Assembly (NCBI RefSeq): GCF_009669305.1
Contig: NZ_SADB01000005.1
Span: 62,001-126,000 of the forward strand
Direction: 5' to 3'
Source: Ancylomarina sp. 16SWW S1-10-2
GTDB lineage: Bacteria; Bacteroidota; Bacteroidia; Bacteroidales; Marinifilaceae
DNA length: 64,000 bases
The translations under genes and the position numbers were made by a program. The notes under the pieces were generated by a model. It searched no databases, was not told where the DNA came from, and saw nothing but the letters and a program-made list of their open reading frames with translations. Of the stretch, positions 26,601-34,040 are shown in pieces (the stretch's first letter is position 1; each line of letters starts with the position of its first letter).

Positions 26601-28661
26601 AAATTCCTAAAGCAAGGCATTTATTATTGCAAAATGACAAATGAGACTTTCCCTGAGGCAGAACTAACAACTGAATCTGTTACCATTAACAACAATAATA
26701 TAATCGAAATTCCCGATGCTAATTTTAAAAAGGCATTGGTCGATAATACGTCAATAAACACCAATGAAGATACTGAAATTTCTGATTTTGAAGCATTACT
26801 TACTACAAGCCTAGATTTAGGCTCTAAGAATATAGCTGATCTCACAAGCATAGAATACTTTACAAACTTAATATCATTAAGTGTATATAACAATCAGCTA
26901 AAAAGTTTAGACTTAAACAAGAATACAGCAATTACAAGCCTTAATTGCGGATACAATCAATTGATTAGCTTGGATCTGACAAACATTACATCTATTACAA
27001 AACTTTATTGCTATTATAATGACTTGACAAGCTTAGATTTGACAAATAACACAGCTATTGCAAGTCTTAATTGCGACGGGAATAATTTAACTAGTTTAGA
27101 TTTAACCAACAACACAGCTATTACATCCCTTGATTGCCAAAACAATCAACTAACTAGCTTAGATTTGACAAATAACACAGCTATTACATCCCTTGATTGC
27201 GGCAGCAATCAATTAACAAGTTTAGATTTAACCAACAATACAGCTATTGCAAGTCTTAATTGCGGCAGCAATCAATTAACAAGTTTAGATTTAACCAACA
27301 ATACAGCTATTGCAAGTCTTAATTGCAACAACAACAAATTCCCTTTTTCTGAATTACAAAAAATAAAAGAACGTTATTCAGAACTAGCCTATGATTCAAA
27401 CAAGCGGCTATTTTCAGCAATAAACGAAATTATAAATTATCAAATAGATTATTCATCAGAGGTATTGATTGATGGAAATTTAACTTCTTTTAAATGGTAT
27501 AGAGAGAATTCAGAGGTAAGTGCTGAGGACTTACAGGAAGATGGAAATGGCATGTTCACCTTTTTGAAAGATGGTGCTTATTATTGTGAAATGACCAATG
27601 CAAGCTTTCCAAATTTAACACTCAAAACCAATACAATTAGCATTTATAACAATGATATAGTCAATATACCTGATGCGAATTTCAAAAAAGCCTTAGTAGA
27701 AAATACTCTATTAAATCTTGATGGTGATAATGAGATATCGGAATATGAAGCAGCTACATATAAAGAAGAGTTAAATGTTAGTAACAAAAGTATCTCAGAC
27801 CTTACAGGAGTAGCTTATTTCACAAGTATCACAAAACTGACATGTAACTACAATCAGATTAGTAGCATGGATCTCAGTGAAAACTCTCAACTTAAGGAGT
27901 TGGATTGTTCTCACAATAAATTAACCGATCTTAATATATATTCAAATTCATCACTGAACACTCTTAATTGCTCATACAATGAGTTATCTGATCTATCGCT
28001 AAGTGAATATAACAATTACAGACTGATTAAATTAAATATTGATCAAAACCATTTGCCACTTTCTAATCTAAATAAGATTAAGGCAATAAATCCTAAACTG
28101 ATAGAAGTAGATAAACTATCAGCTGATTATATGTCAAGACAATTTGATGTTTTTGATGAAGTTAATGAAGAAATAGACTATGAACTTAATTACTCAGAAG
28201 AATCTTTGTTTAATGAAAAAGAAACAACTTTTAGATGGACTACTGATTACGGAATGACAGAAGTAAACGACGAGAGTACCATTCAGAAAGTGAAAACTGG
28301 AGTGTTTAAATTCTTAAAATCTGGAACCTACCATTGTGAAATGACCAACGAAGAATTCCCTGATATCATTATTACTACCAAAAGTGTGATTATAACAGAA
28401 ATTGTAACTGGAATAGAAGATGTTTTAGAGTCGACAACTCAAATTTACCCAAACCCTGTTGAGACTGAAATGGTAATCAAATTTAGCAACAGCGAAGAAA
28501 AGACCATTCGTATATTTGATCTTCAAGGTCGATTAAAATTACAAATGGAGACTTCATCTACTTCTGAACGCTTAAACCTTTCAAACTTTAAAAGTGGAAT
28601 GTACTTAATGAGAGTTCAAACTAAAAGTGAATCATCAACTTTTAAGATTATTAAGAAATAA
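20628..28661 (+). CDS. Giant secreted leucine-rich-repeat protein with T9SS type A sorting domain
   Basis: 2677 residues. A signal peptide (MIKIFTLLFFFFVSVTLSA) is followed by eight similar modules starting near bases 20694, 21779, 23187, 24525, 25229, 25874, 26708 and 27665. Each opens with a cap such as IPDANFKKALVDNTEI, then an EF-hand-like loop (NTNGDTEISESE, ligands N1, N3, D5, S9, E12). Next comes a block of 21-residue LRRs (LxCxxNQLTSLDLSNNTAIT), about sixty in all, and a segment with ...WY...YYCxMTN that looks Ig-like. The last ~75 residues (YPNPVETEMVIKF and on) are a T9SS type A sorting domain, so export across the outer membrane and surface attachment or release is expected. Probable role is adhesion or binding. 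The LRR repeats in modules 5-7 are nearly identical at DNA level, showing recent expansion. Confidence 0.93.
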   Translation: MIKIFTLLFFFFVSVTLSAQNINIPDANFKKALVENTAINTDGDAEISESEAAAFTGSINLYDSNVSDLTGLEYFINIKELDCSDNQLINLDVSKNTSLTYLYCSDSQISSLDVSKNTLLFNLECANNQLSSLDLNYNLDLTYLNFSDNQISSLDISKNTKLESLTCKKNQLSSLDISNNGKITFLSCSSNQITSLDLTKQNLLTTIECNNNQLTNLNLSTNTTLTYLYCTNNQLSSLDVSNNTELLDLNCSNNELSTLDISKNTKLSFLLCPNNKFTFSELSKIKNYYSNLNYTSTKKIFSTQNEAKDFEIDYSSESLFAGNETNFIWYNSANEEIGDNIIQKVSSGIYKFLKSGVYYCKMDNEILPGAQLTTESITIDKIINIPDANFKKALVDNAAINTNGDSEISESEAAAFTGGIYVNELNISDLAGIEYFINIKSLICSYNKLTTLDLSNNIQLTDLGCSDCNLKNLDVSSNTSLNSLSCKNNLLQSIDLSKNTLITNLYCNNNQLTSLNLSNNTAIERLSCYNNQLTVLDLGENAVISKLDCYNNKLANLNLTKNTAITKLNCSDNQLTNIDLGENITITDLNCYNNQLTSLDLSKNNSITKLYCNNNKLINIDLGENITITDLNCYNNLLVNLDLSENTAITKLRCYHNQLTKLDISKNTAITEFSCQENQLTNLDLTNNTAITHLYCYSNQLTNLDLTNNTAITDINCRSNQLTNLDLSNNTAINDIECNYNKFPLSEINKIKAHITDLAYISDQTIFEPLTKVVGNTIDYTMEQVFNGTNTSFRWYNSSDETVDESFVKETDTKGIFEFLQKGTYYCTMANATLTTSELKTENITVTADDFINFPDANFKKALVENTVINTNGDEEISEAEAVAYSGSIYVNSLNISNLTGIENFVNITILQCEDNQLNNLDISQNTALTSINCRSNQLTTLDLSKNIALSSIKCNSNQLTTLDLSNITNLTLLECYSNQLTHLDISKNNALTKLSCSTNELTALDVSQNTALTSLGCSTNKLETLNVSQNTALTSFNCDNNKLETLDVSQNKALTSLVCSTNKLEILDISQNTALTILYCYQNELKLLNLNQNITLTDLYCQDNQLTQLDLSKNTDLLRLYCSGNQLTQLNVSKNKAITFFECDSNQLTSLDLNDNTAIIALRCNNNQLTGLDLKNNTAINYLWCNDNQFPFSELLKVKEQYQDLNYQYSKTIFSKLEKTVGNQIDYSSEVLISGNETSFKWYRDNAELTDEDLQEDGNGTFTFLKEGAYYCEMTNASFPDLTLQTNTITVYSNNAINIVDVNFKKALVDNSLINLDGDSEISEYEAVAFKDEIKVNSLNISDLTGIEHFINITKLECSGNQLTDLDVSNNKELISLNCASNQLTSLDLENNTKLTDLNCFYNDLSSLNLSSNIIDLYCHTNKFPFSELFKIKQKYSELAYGQSKKLFFEQNNKVGFKLDYSSEVLIDGNNTSFTWYKGFGEATTNEDIIEEDTGVFKFLTEGNYYCEMTNASFPNLTLKTNKINISQPVFINIPDANFKKALVDNTEINTNGDTEISVDEATLTTSLSLNSKNISDLTGIGYFSRLKSLSVYNNQLKSLDLSNNTAITYLNCAYNQLISLDLTNNTAITYLDCDNNRFLLSELFKIKEQYSELSYTSTNKIFSPREETDTFEVDYSTEALINGTETVFIWYDIDNNVVDETFVSKTSDGIYKILKQGIYYCKLTNELLPEIELTTESVTINNNNSIEIPDANFKKALVDNTEINTNGDTEISELEAILTTSLNLRSKNIVDLTGIEYFSRLKSLNIYNNQLTSLDLTNNTAITNLDCDGNNLTSLDLTNNIAITNLDCRNNQFTSLDLTNNTTITSLYCQNNQLTSLDLTNNTTITSLTCSDNQLTSLDLTNNTAITSLKCKNNKFPFSELQKIKTNYSELSYISSKKLFSPIEKADAFDIDYSDEALIDGTATVFTWYAINDKIVDETVVSKTGNGIYKFLKQGIYYCKMTNETFPEAELTTESVTINNNNIIEIPDANFKKALVDNTSINTNEDTEISDFEALLTTSLDLGSKNIADLTSIEYFTNLISLSVYNNQLKSLDLNKNTAITSLNCGYNQLISLDLTNITSITKLYCYYNDLTSLDLTNNTAIASLNCDGNNLTSLDLTNNTAITSLDCQNNQLTSLDLTNNTAITSLDCGSNQLTSLDLTNNTAIASLNCGSNQLTSLDLTNNTAIASLNCNNNKFPFSELQKIKERYSELAYDSNKRLFSAINEIINYQIDYSSEVLIDGNLTSFKWYRENSEVSAEDLQEDGNGMFTFLKDGAYYCEMTNASFPNLTLKTNTISIYNNDIVNIPDANFKKALVENTLLNLDGDNEISEYEAATYKEELNVSNKSISDLTGVAYFTSITKLTCNYNQISSMDLSENSQLKELDCSHNKLTDLNIYSNSSLNTLNCSYNELSDLSLSEYNNYRLIKLNIDQNHLPLSNLNKIKAINPKLIEVDKLSADYMSRQFDVFDEVNEEIDYELNYSEESLFNEKETTFRWTTDYGMTEVNDESTIQKVKTGVFKFLKSGTYHCEMTNEEFPDIIITTKSVIITEIVTGIEDVLESTTQIYPNPVETEMVIKFSNSEEKTIRIFDLQGRLKLQMETSSTSERLNLSNFKSGMYLMRVQTKSESSTFKIIKK
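27201..27326 (+). repeat. Exact 63-bp tandem duplication within the LRR gene
   Basis: Bases 27201-27263 and 27264-27326 are identical; each encodes one 21-residue LRR. Several flanking units (26050-26360, 27060-27200) differ by only a few bases. Confidence 0.9.
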
Positions 28662-28689
28662 GGCTTAAAATCAAATTTCACAACACAAG

Positions 28690-28720
28690 AATGGCCAACA
28701 ATTATTTGTTGGCCATTTTT
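28690..28720 (+). terminator. Terminator of the giant LRR gene
   Basis: The perfect stem ATGGCCAACAA / TTGTTGGCCAT with a 4-nt loop is followed by TTTTT. Confidence 0.9.
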
Positions 28721-28869
28721 CAATAACTTAAAACCCATCTACTCAATAGATATTCAACATATTAATAAAAACAAACTCTTTAAATGCGATTACCATAGTA
28801 AAAACAACAAACCTTGCATTTTGAAATCATTTTTCTTTCCTTGCACTATAACCAAAAAAAACCACAAAA

Positions 28870-29421
28870 ATGAACGAACAAATTCGTCAAATAGCGAAGC
28901 GTTTACAAGGCTTAAGAGAAGCGCTTGAATTCACTCTCGAAGAAGCTGCAGATGTTTGCCATACCACTGTCGATAATTATTTAAAATATGAAAGTGGGAA
29001 TGTTGATATTCCAGTAAGTGTGCTTCATAATATTTCGAAGCATTACAATATAGAGCTTACGACATTGTTTGCCGGAGAAGAGCCTCATGTATTTAAATAT
29101 GCCATTACCAGAAAAGGAACAGGTGTAAGCGTTAAGAGACGAGATGCCTATCATTACGAGTCTCTCGCGTCTAGTTTTGTAGGAAGAAAAGCAGAACCTT
29201 TTATTGTTACTGTTGAGCCAAGCACTCACGAGCAACAGCCTAGTACGCATATTGGACAGGAATTCAATCTAGTGCTTGAAGGTGAAATGGAACTTTGTTT
29301 AAACGATAAAAAGATTCTATTGCTCGAAGGTGATACGATTTACTTCAACTCAGAACTTCCTCACAGTATGAGAGCGGTTAATAATATTAGATGCAAGTTC
29401 CTTGCAGTCATTACTAAATAA
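28870..29421 (+). CDS. XRE-family regulator with C-terminal cupin sensor
   Basis: 183 residues. An N-terminal helix-turn-helix (RLQGLREALEFTLEEAADVCH, then NYLKYESGNVDIP, about residues 8-62) is joined to a cupin domain (residues 110-183; HIGQEFNLVLEGEMELCL, GDTIYFNSELPHSMRA). Such proteins bind DNA and sense a small molecule through the cupin. The next gene, an acyl-CoA ligase, begins 8 nt after the stop, a pairing often seen in Bacteroidota, so it probably controls that operon and senses a related acid or acyl-CoA (inference). Confidence 0.9.
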   Translation: MNEQIRQIAKRLQGLREALEFTLEEAADVCHTTVDNYLKYESGNVDIPVSVLHNISKHYNIELTTLFAGEEPHVFKYAITRKGTGVSVKRRDAYHYESLASSFVGRKAEPFIVTVEPSTHEQQPSTHIGQEFNLVLEGEMELCLNDKKILLLEGDTIYFNSELPHSMRAVNNIRCKFLAVITK

Positions 29422-29429
29422 GACATTTA

Positions 29430-31085
29430 ATGCAATTATATAAAAAATACCTCGTTCAGTCAGAATTTAGTTCGACGGACGATTTTATGGCAAATTTCAA
29501 GATTAAAGTACCTGAGAATTTTAATTTTGCTTACGACATTGTTGACGAATATGCGAAATTAGAACCTAATAAAGTTGCTATTATATGGACAAATGATGAA
29601 GGAAAACACGTAGATGTTACTTATAAAGAACTAAAAAGAAAAAGTGATGAAGCAGCCTCCTATTTGCAAGAAACAGGCATTGGCCATGGAGATAAAGTCA
29701 TGTTGATTTTGATGCGTCGATTGGAGTTTTGGTATGCAATTATTGCACTACATAAAATTGGTGCTGTGGCTATTCCTGCTACTCATTTATTAACCAAGAA
29801 AGATATTGTTTATAGATGTGCAGCTGCAAGTATTAAAGCCATTATAGCGGTTAACGATAAACAAGTGATGGATCATGTTGATCAGGCAAGAAACGATTGT
29901 AAAACCTTAGAGCATTGCATCGCAACTGGATTAGATGTTCCTAGTAATTGGGAAAATTGGGAAAATGGAATCGCAAAGGCTCCATCTTTTACCGGACCAA
30001 AAAAGGCAAGCGTAATTGAAGATATCTCTCTCTTGTATTTTACATCAGGAACCACGGGAGATCCTAAAATGGTGGCTCATAATTTTGCTTATCCACTTGG
30101 ACATATTATTACAGCAAAGTTTTGGCACAACGTAAAAGAAGATGGCGTACATCTTACTGTTGCTGATACGGGTTGGGGAAAAGCTGTTTGGGGAAAACTC
30201 TACGGACAAATGATGGCTGGTTGTTCTGTGTTTATCTACGATCATAAAAAATTCACGCCATGCGATCTATTGGCTATGATTTCTAAATACAAAGTAACAT
30301 CCTTTTGTGCACCGCCAACCATTTATCGCTTTATGATAAAAGAGGACGTATCCTCCTACGATCTTTCCTCTTTAGAATATTGCACAACAGCTGGCGAGGC
30401 TCTTAGCCCGAAGGTTTTCGATACCTTCAAAAATTTAACGGGCATCATGCTAATGGAGGCATTCGGACAGACCGAAACAACACTTCAAATTGGTACTTAT
30501 CCTTGGATGACACCAAAAGCTGGATCCATGGGAATACCATCGCCAATGTATAAGGTTGAGCTTCATAAACCCGACGGAACTTTATGTGAGGTTGGTGAAC
30601 AAGGCCAAATTGTGATTAATATAAAAGATGGAAAACCCCTAGGGTTATTTACGGAATACTATCTTGATCAAGAAAAAACAGCAGAAGTACTCTACGGTGG
30701 TTTTTACCATACAGGAGACATTGCATGGTGTGACGAAGATGGTTATTACTGGTTTGTTGGTCGTGCCGACGATGTAATTAAAAGTTCAGGTTACAGAATT
30801 GGTCCATTCGAGGTAGAAAGTGCCTTGATGACTCACCCTTCGGTTGTTGAATGTGCCATTACTGGAGTGCCAGATGATGTACGCGGACAGGTTGTAAAAG
30901 CTACAATCGTATTAAGCAAAGAGTACGCACCAGGAAACGAGGAGTTAATTAAGGAGATTCAAAATTACATGAAAAAAGTAACAGCTCCTTACAAATATCC
31001 TCGTATCATTGAGTTTGTTGAGGCTCTTCCAAAAACCATTAGTGGTAAAATTAGAAGAGTCGAATTAAGAAATAAAAAGGCGTAA
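29430..31085 (+). CDS. AMP-forming acyl-CoA synthetase (ACSM/acetyl-CoA synthetase-like)
   Basis: 551 residues of the adenylate-forming superfamily. It activates a carboxylic acid with ATP, then loads CoA. The phosphate-binding loop is LLYFTSGTTGDPKMVAHN (about residues 201-218). The adenylate motif is MEAFGQTETTL. The hinge region is YHTGDIAWCDEDGYYWFVG with GRADDVIKSSGYRIGPFEVE. The catalytic Lys lies in LPKTISGKIRR near the C-terminus. The pattern is closest to the medium-chain acyl-CoA synthetase group, but the substrate cannot be read from sequence. It sits 8 nt after the XRE-cupin regulator gene, so the two form an operon. It ends before a hairpin at 31196-31240. Confidence 0.9.
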   Translation: MQLYKKYLVQSEFSSTDDFMANFKIKVPENFNFAYDIVDEYAKLEPNKVAIIWTNDEGKHVDVTYKELKRKSDEAASYLQETGIGHGDKVMLILMRRLEFWYAIIALHKIGAVAIPATHLLTKKDIVYRCAAASIKAIIAVNDKQVMDHVDQARNDCKTLEHCIATGLDVPSNWENWENGIAKAPSFTGPKKASVIEDISLLYFTSGTTGDPKMVAHNFAYPLGHIITAKFWHNVKEDGVHLTVADTGWGKAVWGKLYGQMMAGCSVFIYDHKKFTPCDLLAMISKYKVTSFCAPPTIYRFMIKEDVSSYDLSSLEYCTTAGEALSPKVFDTFKNLTGIMLMEAFGQTETTLQIGTYPWMTPKAGSMGIPSPMYKVELHKPDGTLCEVGEQGQIVINIKDGKPLGLFTEYYLDQEKTAEVLYGGFYHTGDIAWCDEDGYYWFVGRADDVIKSSGYRIGPFEVESALMTHPSVVECAITGVPDDVRGQVVKATIVLSKEYAPGNEELIKEIQNYMKKVTAPYKYPRIIEFVEALPKTISGKIRRVELRNKKA

Positions 31086-31195
31086 ATGGTATTTGTGGAA
31101 TAGGTAGATTTCGCAAGGCAAAAAGATCCCTTAAATAACAAGATAGAAATATCTATTAAAAAAACGCTATCAAAAACATCAACTAATTTTTAAGG

Positions 31196-31240
31196 AAAGT
31201 TCAAGAATAAACTCATATATGGGTCTATTCTTGAACTTTT
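31196..31240 (+). terminator. Terminator of the regulator-ligase operon
   Basis: A 14-bp inverted repeat (AAAGTTCAAGAATA / TATTCTTGAACTTT) with a 16-nt loop. The T-tract after it is short. Confidence 0.6.
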
Positions 31241-31546
31241 AAACTTATATATCTGAAATGATACGACTATTAAAGATATTTAAGAGAATCGTGTCGAAGA
31301 TATATTAAATATAAGATGAAAATATTATCTTTAAATTTAATGTCTACCAAATTTATCAAAAGAAAAATATAACCAAAATATGTCTTATGTGCAAAATTCA
31401 GATACGTGAGTAGAATAAGAAATGTCTAGTAGGGAATAGATTATAGTTATTATTAGATTTCACCTTAGCCCAAACAGCGATATCCTAGCCTATAATGGGT
31501 ACTTTTCTAAATTTGGAACTTAAGTTAAAGAAGGCAAATTGAGGAC

Positions 31547-31586
31547 AAAAAAAAAACTCCTTTAATCATCATTAATTATTAAAAGG
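31547..31586 (-). terminator. Terminator of the TAC module
   Basis: On the minus strand CCTTTTAAT / ATTAAAGG forms a stem followed by about ten T residues. Confidence 0.7.
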
Positions 31587-31616
31587 TTTCTTAAATTCAA
31601 TTTATATCTAGAAGTA

Positions 31617-32057
31617 TTAAGTTAATTCAACATCTTCTTGTATTAACTTGGTAACATTTATTGTTGGTAGCAAAAACTTATTAAAATCGGTGTTTTCAGT
31701 TTTACTATGTAAAACCCCTCTTACTGTTCCAATAGTTAAAACAACCAAATGTGAAGCAAAGCCCTTAGGAATTATCATTTTATCATTATCAGATGAGAAT
31801 TTTGACCATGCAGTTTCTTCAATTTTAAAGTGATTCGCTATTTCAATGATTAAAAAAGGTTTATCATGCTGTTCATACTGAACCATTACATGTGAAGCAA
31901 TGAGCTTATTTTCAAAATCCAATCCAAACTTGAGTTCAATAGACATACCAATCCCTTCCTCTGAACCATCATAACTATCTTTAATAACAGCAAACTGTTC
32001 AGTAGTTATCTTATTCAACTGAAAACCAACACTTTCCTTTTTACTTATATTAGGCAT
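31617..32057 (-). CDS. SecB-like chaperone of a toxin-antitoxin-chaperone module
   Basis: 146 residues from the ATG at 32057 (8-nt overlap with the antitoxin gene). A longer reading from the ATG at 32096 adds 13 residues but overlaps by 47 nt. The protein resembles the SecB fold seen in TAC systems: a beta-rich body (GIGMSIELKFGLDFENKLIA, QYEQHDKPFLIIEIANHF). It ends with IPKGFASHLVVLTIGTVRGVL and FLLPTINVTKLI, equivalent to the SecB R-G-x-L and LP-IN features. In known TACs (for example HigB1-HigA1-Rv1957 of M. tuberculosis) this chaperone protects the antitoxin. The match is by pattern, not by search. The gene is last of three minus-strand genes and has a terminator. Confidence 0.7.
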   Translation of the reverse strand: MPNISKKESVGFQLNKITTEQFAVIKDSYDGSEEGIGMSIELKFGLDFENKLIASHVMVQYEQHDKPFLIIEIANHFKIEETAWSKFSSDNDKMIIPKGFASHLVVLTIGTVRGVLHSKTENTDFNKFLLPTINVTKLIQEDVELT

Positions 32058-32502
32058 ATTGTAAGCAGTTTTGATTTCGTTCACTCTGAAAAACATCTAC
32101 ATTACTTTCAAGAAGCAATTTCATTTTAGGCATTTCTACTTTATTATTATAGAAACCTACTAAAGTAGATTCTTTTTTAAGCTTGAAGGATTTAGAAATT
32201 ACTTTGCTATCCTTAGTAGCAAAAATTAACTTTATATCCAAAGCATCTTCTAAACCTGAAATTGTTTGTAATGTGAGATTTTCTTTACCCTTAACAATTT
32301 TATTAATTTGTTGTGGAGAAACACCAACAATCTCGGCCAGTTGAGTTTGCTTTATTTTTTTTTCTTTAAGTGTTTTTAAAACAATTACTGCAATCTTTTG
32401 CGAATGTTTTAACCAAGATTTATTTTTTTGACGTTCTTTAGCTTCTTCAATCCATTTTGATTCACTGGAAGCTAATTTATTTAACTTGTTTATATTTGCC
32501 AT
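32050..32502 (-). CDS. XRE-family antitoxin with C-terminal extension
   Basis: 150 residues. The N-terminal 35 residues are a charged, helical lead-in. A helix-turn-helix domain follows at about 40-92 (KIKQTQLAEIVGVSPQQINKIV and GKENLTLQTISGLEDAL), as in HigA antitoxins. A further 58-residue tail rich in Lys and hydrophobic residues (SFKLKKESTLVGFYNN and on) is in the position of the chaperone-addiction region of TAC antitoxins (inference). It starts 5 nt after the toxin stop and overlaps the chaperone gene by 8 nt, so translation is coupled. It likely represses its own operon. Confidence 0.7.
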   Translation of the reverse strand: MANINKLNKLASSESKWIEEAKERQKNKSWLKHSQKIAVIVLKTLKEKKIKQTQLAEIVGVSPQQINKIVKGKENLTLQTISGLEDALDIKLIFATKDSKVISKSFKLKKESTLVGFYNNKVEMPKMKLLLESNVDVFQSERNQNCLQYA

Positions 32503-32507
32503 AATAA

Positions 32508-33116
32508 TTATAATTCGCAGAATTCAACTAACTCTACATTTGTAATTATATCTTTGTCAATTAAAAAATTCTTTACTTGTTCCAATTTTTCAAGTTCTTT
32601 TTTCAAATGGTCTCTTTCATCCATCTTTTGAACTAATTTTATTGCACCACCAGTTACAACAAATACATTTTTTTCTATTCTAATAGCATATATTCGTAAC
32701 CAACTTTTATGTTGCGAACCATAAACTTTACTTTCTTGAAAATCTGGTATTGGATATATCTTTTCATCCCTTTTATTTAAAGGTTTAAATAAAGTTTGTA
32801 AATTTCTAGTATCATCTGTTTTCCCTAATTCAGAAATTTCTAAAAATGTTTGCTCAAGCTTTTCTGCTTCATCAATAGTTTGAAAAATAGCATCTTCAAT
32901 TGATATGGAATTATAAAACTCTTTCTTTAAATCTGAATTGTGCTTATCGAAAAAAGCATGCAAGTATTCAGTGTCTGCCCAATTATTAAATAATCTACGG
33001 AATTCATCTTTTGAAGATTGGTCATCTTCTAATTCATTATTCTCAAATTCGTCATATTCATTATTATATTTAATAGCATACAGACTACCTTTTCTAATTG
33101 TTTCTATTACAAACAT
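32508..33116 (-). CDS. Putative toxin of the TAC module
   Basis: 202 residues; I do not recognise a named family. The first 120 residues are acidic and helical (Glu/Asp-rich around residues 21-40). The C-terminal part (about 130-190) reads VYGSQHKSWLRIYAIRIEK, then NVFVVTGGAIKLVQKM and a Lys/Glu-rich helix. That strand-strand-helix order, with basic and aromatic residues, resembles HigB/RelE-type interferases, but the similarity is weak. It is the first gene of the three-gene unit, before an XRE protein and a SecB-like protein, the order toxin-antitoxin-chaperone. Catalytic residues cannot be assigned. Confidence 0.55.
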   Translation of the reverse strand: MFVIETIRKGSLYAIKYNNEYDEFENNELEDDQSSKDEFRRLFNNWADTEYLHAFFDKHNSDLKKEFYNSISIEDAIFQTIDEAEKLEQTFLEISELGKTDDTRNLQTLFKPLNKRDEKIYPIPDFQESKVYGSQHKSWLRIYAIRIEKNVFVVTGGAIKLVQKMDERDHLKKELEKLEQVKNFLIDKDIITNVELVEFCEL

Positions 33117-33799
33117 ACAACATTATTTATTTAAATCAACCCACAAGTTGATTTTCCTGTTTTTTTTAACATTTATTACTATACACAACCTCATTATCCA
33201 TAGATATTACTATAATATTTATAGACAGATGCTAAAGAAATTAGTGCATATATCACAAACAAATATTTTTTGTGGTTGAATTAGTAGTTATCAATAATAG
33301 AATAACAAAAATATTTTCACATTTACTTCTACCATAAATTCTACATTATTAATTGCATAACAAGTCACAAAAGTTTAAAACTAGATGATAATAAAAGACC
33401 ATTGATAATCTTTTATTTTAAAAAACCAGTATAGATTTAGAATCGATAATACTTATACTCTCGATCCTCTTCCAATTTTCTAATAACAATGAAATTTCAT
33501 TGTACATCAAAATTAACAAAATAAACAAGATTACAAATAATTAAGATAATAATAAACATCATAACATTAACAGAACACACTAAACCTCAAACGATAGTGA
33601 TATTAAAACCTCTAAATAAACATAAACTATGTAATGAAAGTCGTTGACATTAATTATTGAATAGAGTTATTTAAATTTTGATGATATAGATGACGATAAC
33701 CCAAATGAGAAATACATTTTCCTCGATGAATTTTATAGGATAAAAATTCGATTTCAACAGTTTTTCAAAAATGCAGGAATCATATGTAGAAATCCATGG

Positions 33800-33839
33800 C
33801 ACGAAAAAACCCATCCGTGAATTTCACAGATGGGTTTTA
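33800..33839. terminator. Hairpin of the AAACCCATC family (copy at the island edge)
   Basis: AAACCCATCCGTGAA pairs with TTTCACAGATGGGTTT. It lies immediately outside the left att core, where the original tRNA-Cys terminator should be after integration. Confidence 0.65.
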
Positions 33840-33840
33840 G

Positions 33841-33857
33841 TTGAGGTCTCTGGCGGA
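33841..33857. repeat. Left att core of the island
   Basis: TTGAGGTCTCTGGCGGA, 17 bp, identical to 50386-50402, which is the 3' end of the tRNA-Cys gene and its flank. Bases on either side differ. Confidence 0.85.
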
Positions 33858-33978
33858 CCTATTTTTGTTTGTTTCTAGAAATAACCACATGTTTCCTTTT
33901 CCACAAACACACTATAAACACTGACCTTTAGACAAATAAAGATAAGTTAAGACAAATTAAGATCAAAATTATTCGTCT

Positions 33979-33994
33979 ACCGATTGGTCTACAA
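33979..33994. repeat. Island end repeat (left)
   Basis: ACCGATTGGTCTACAA occurs here and at 50318-50333 in the same orientation, just inside both island ends; a candidate integrase arm-type or excision site. Confidence 0.6.
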
Positions 33995-34040
33995 GAAATA
34001 TTTTGCGTAAATTTATTTCAGATTAACAGATAGACGTACA

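Larger units (their letters stand above)
31086..31616. other. Gap between the ligase and the TAC module
   Basis: 531 nt with two terminators (31196-31240 and 31547-31586) facing from either side. Nothing else is recognised. Confidence 0.5.
33117..34040. other. Gap containing the left island boundary
   Basis: 924 nt between the TAC module and the integrase gene. The left part (33117-33795) is AT-rich and shows nothing identifiable. The right part holds the displaced tRNA-Cys terminator hairpin, the left att core and a 16-bp repeat near the integrase start. Confidence 0.6.

Noticed and set aside
24503-26893. Antisense frames inside the giant LRR gene
   Set aside because: They recur at each module because the repeated coding sequence is open on the opposite strand; they are shadows.
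26050-27330. Regularly spaced repeats that could suggest a CRISPR array
   Set aside because: The units are contiguous 63-bp coding repeats that keep the reading frame and encode LRRs; there are no unique spacers and no cas genes.
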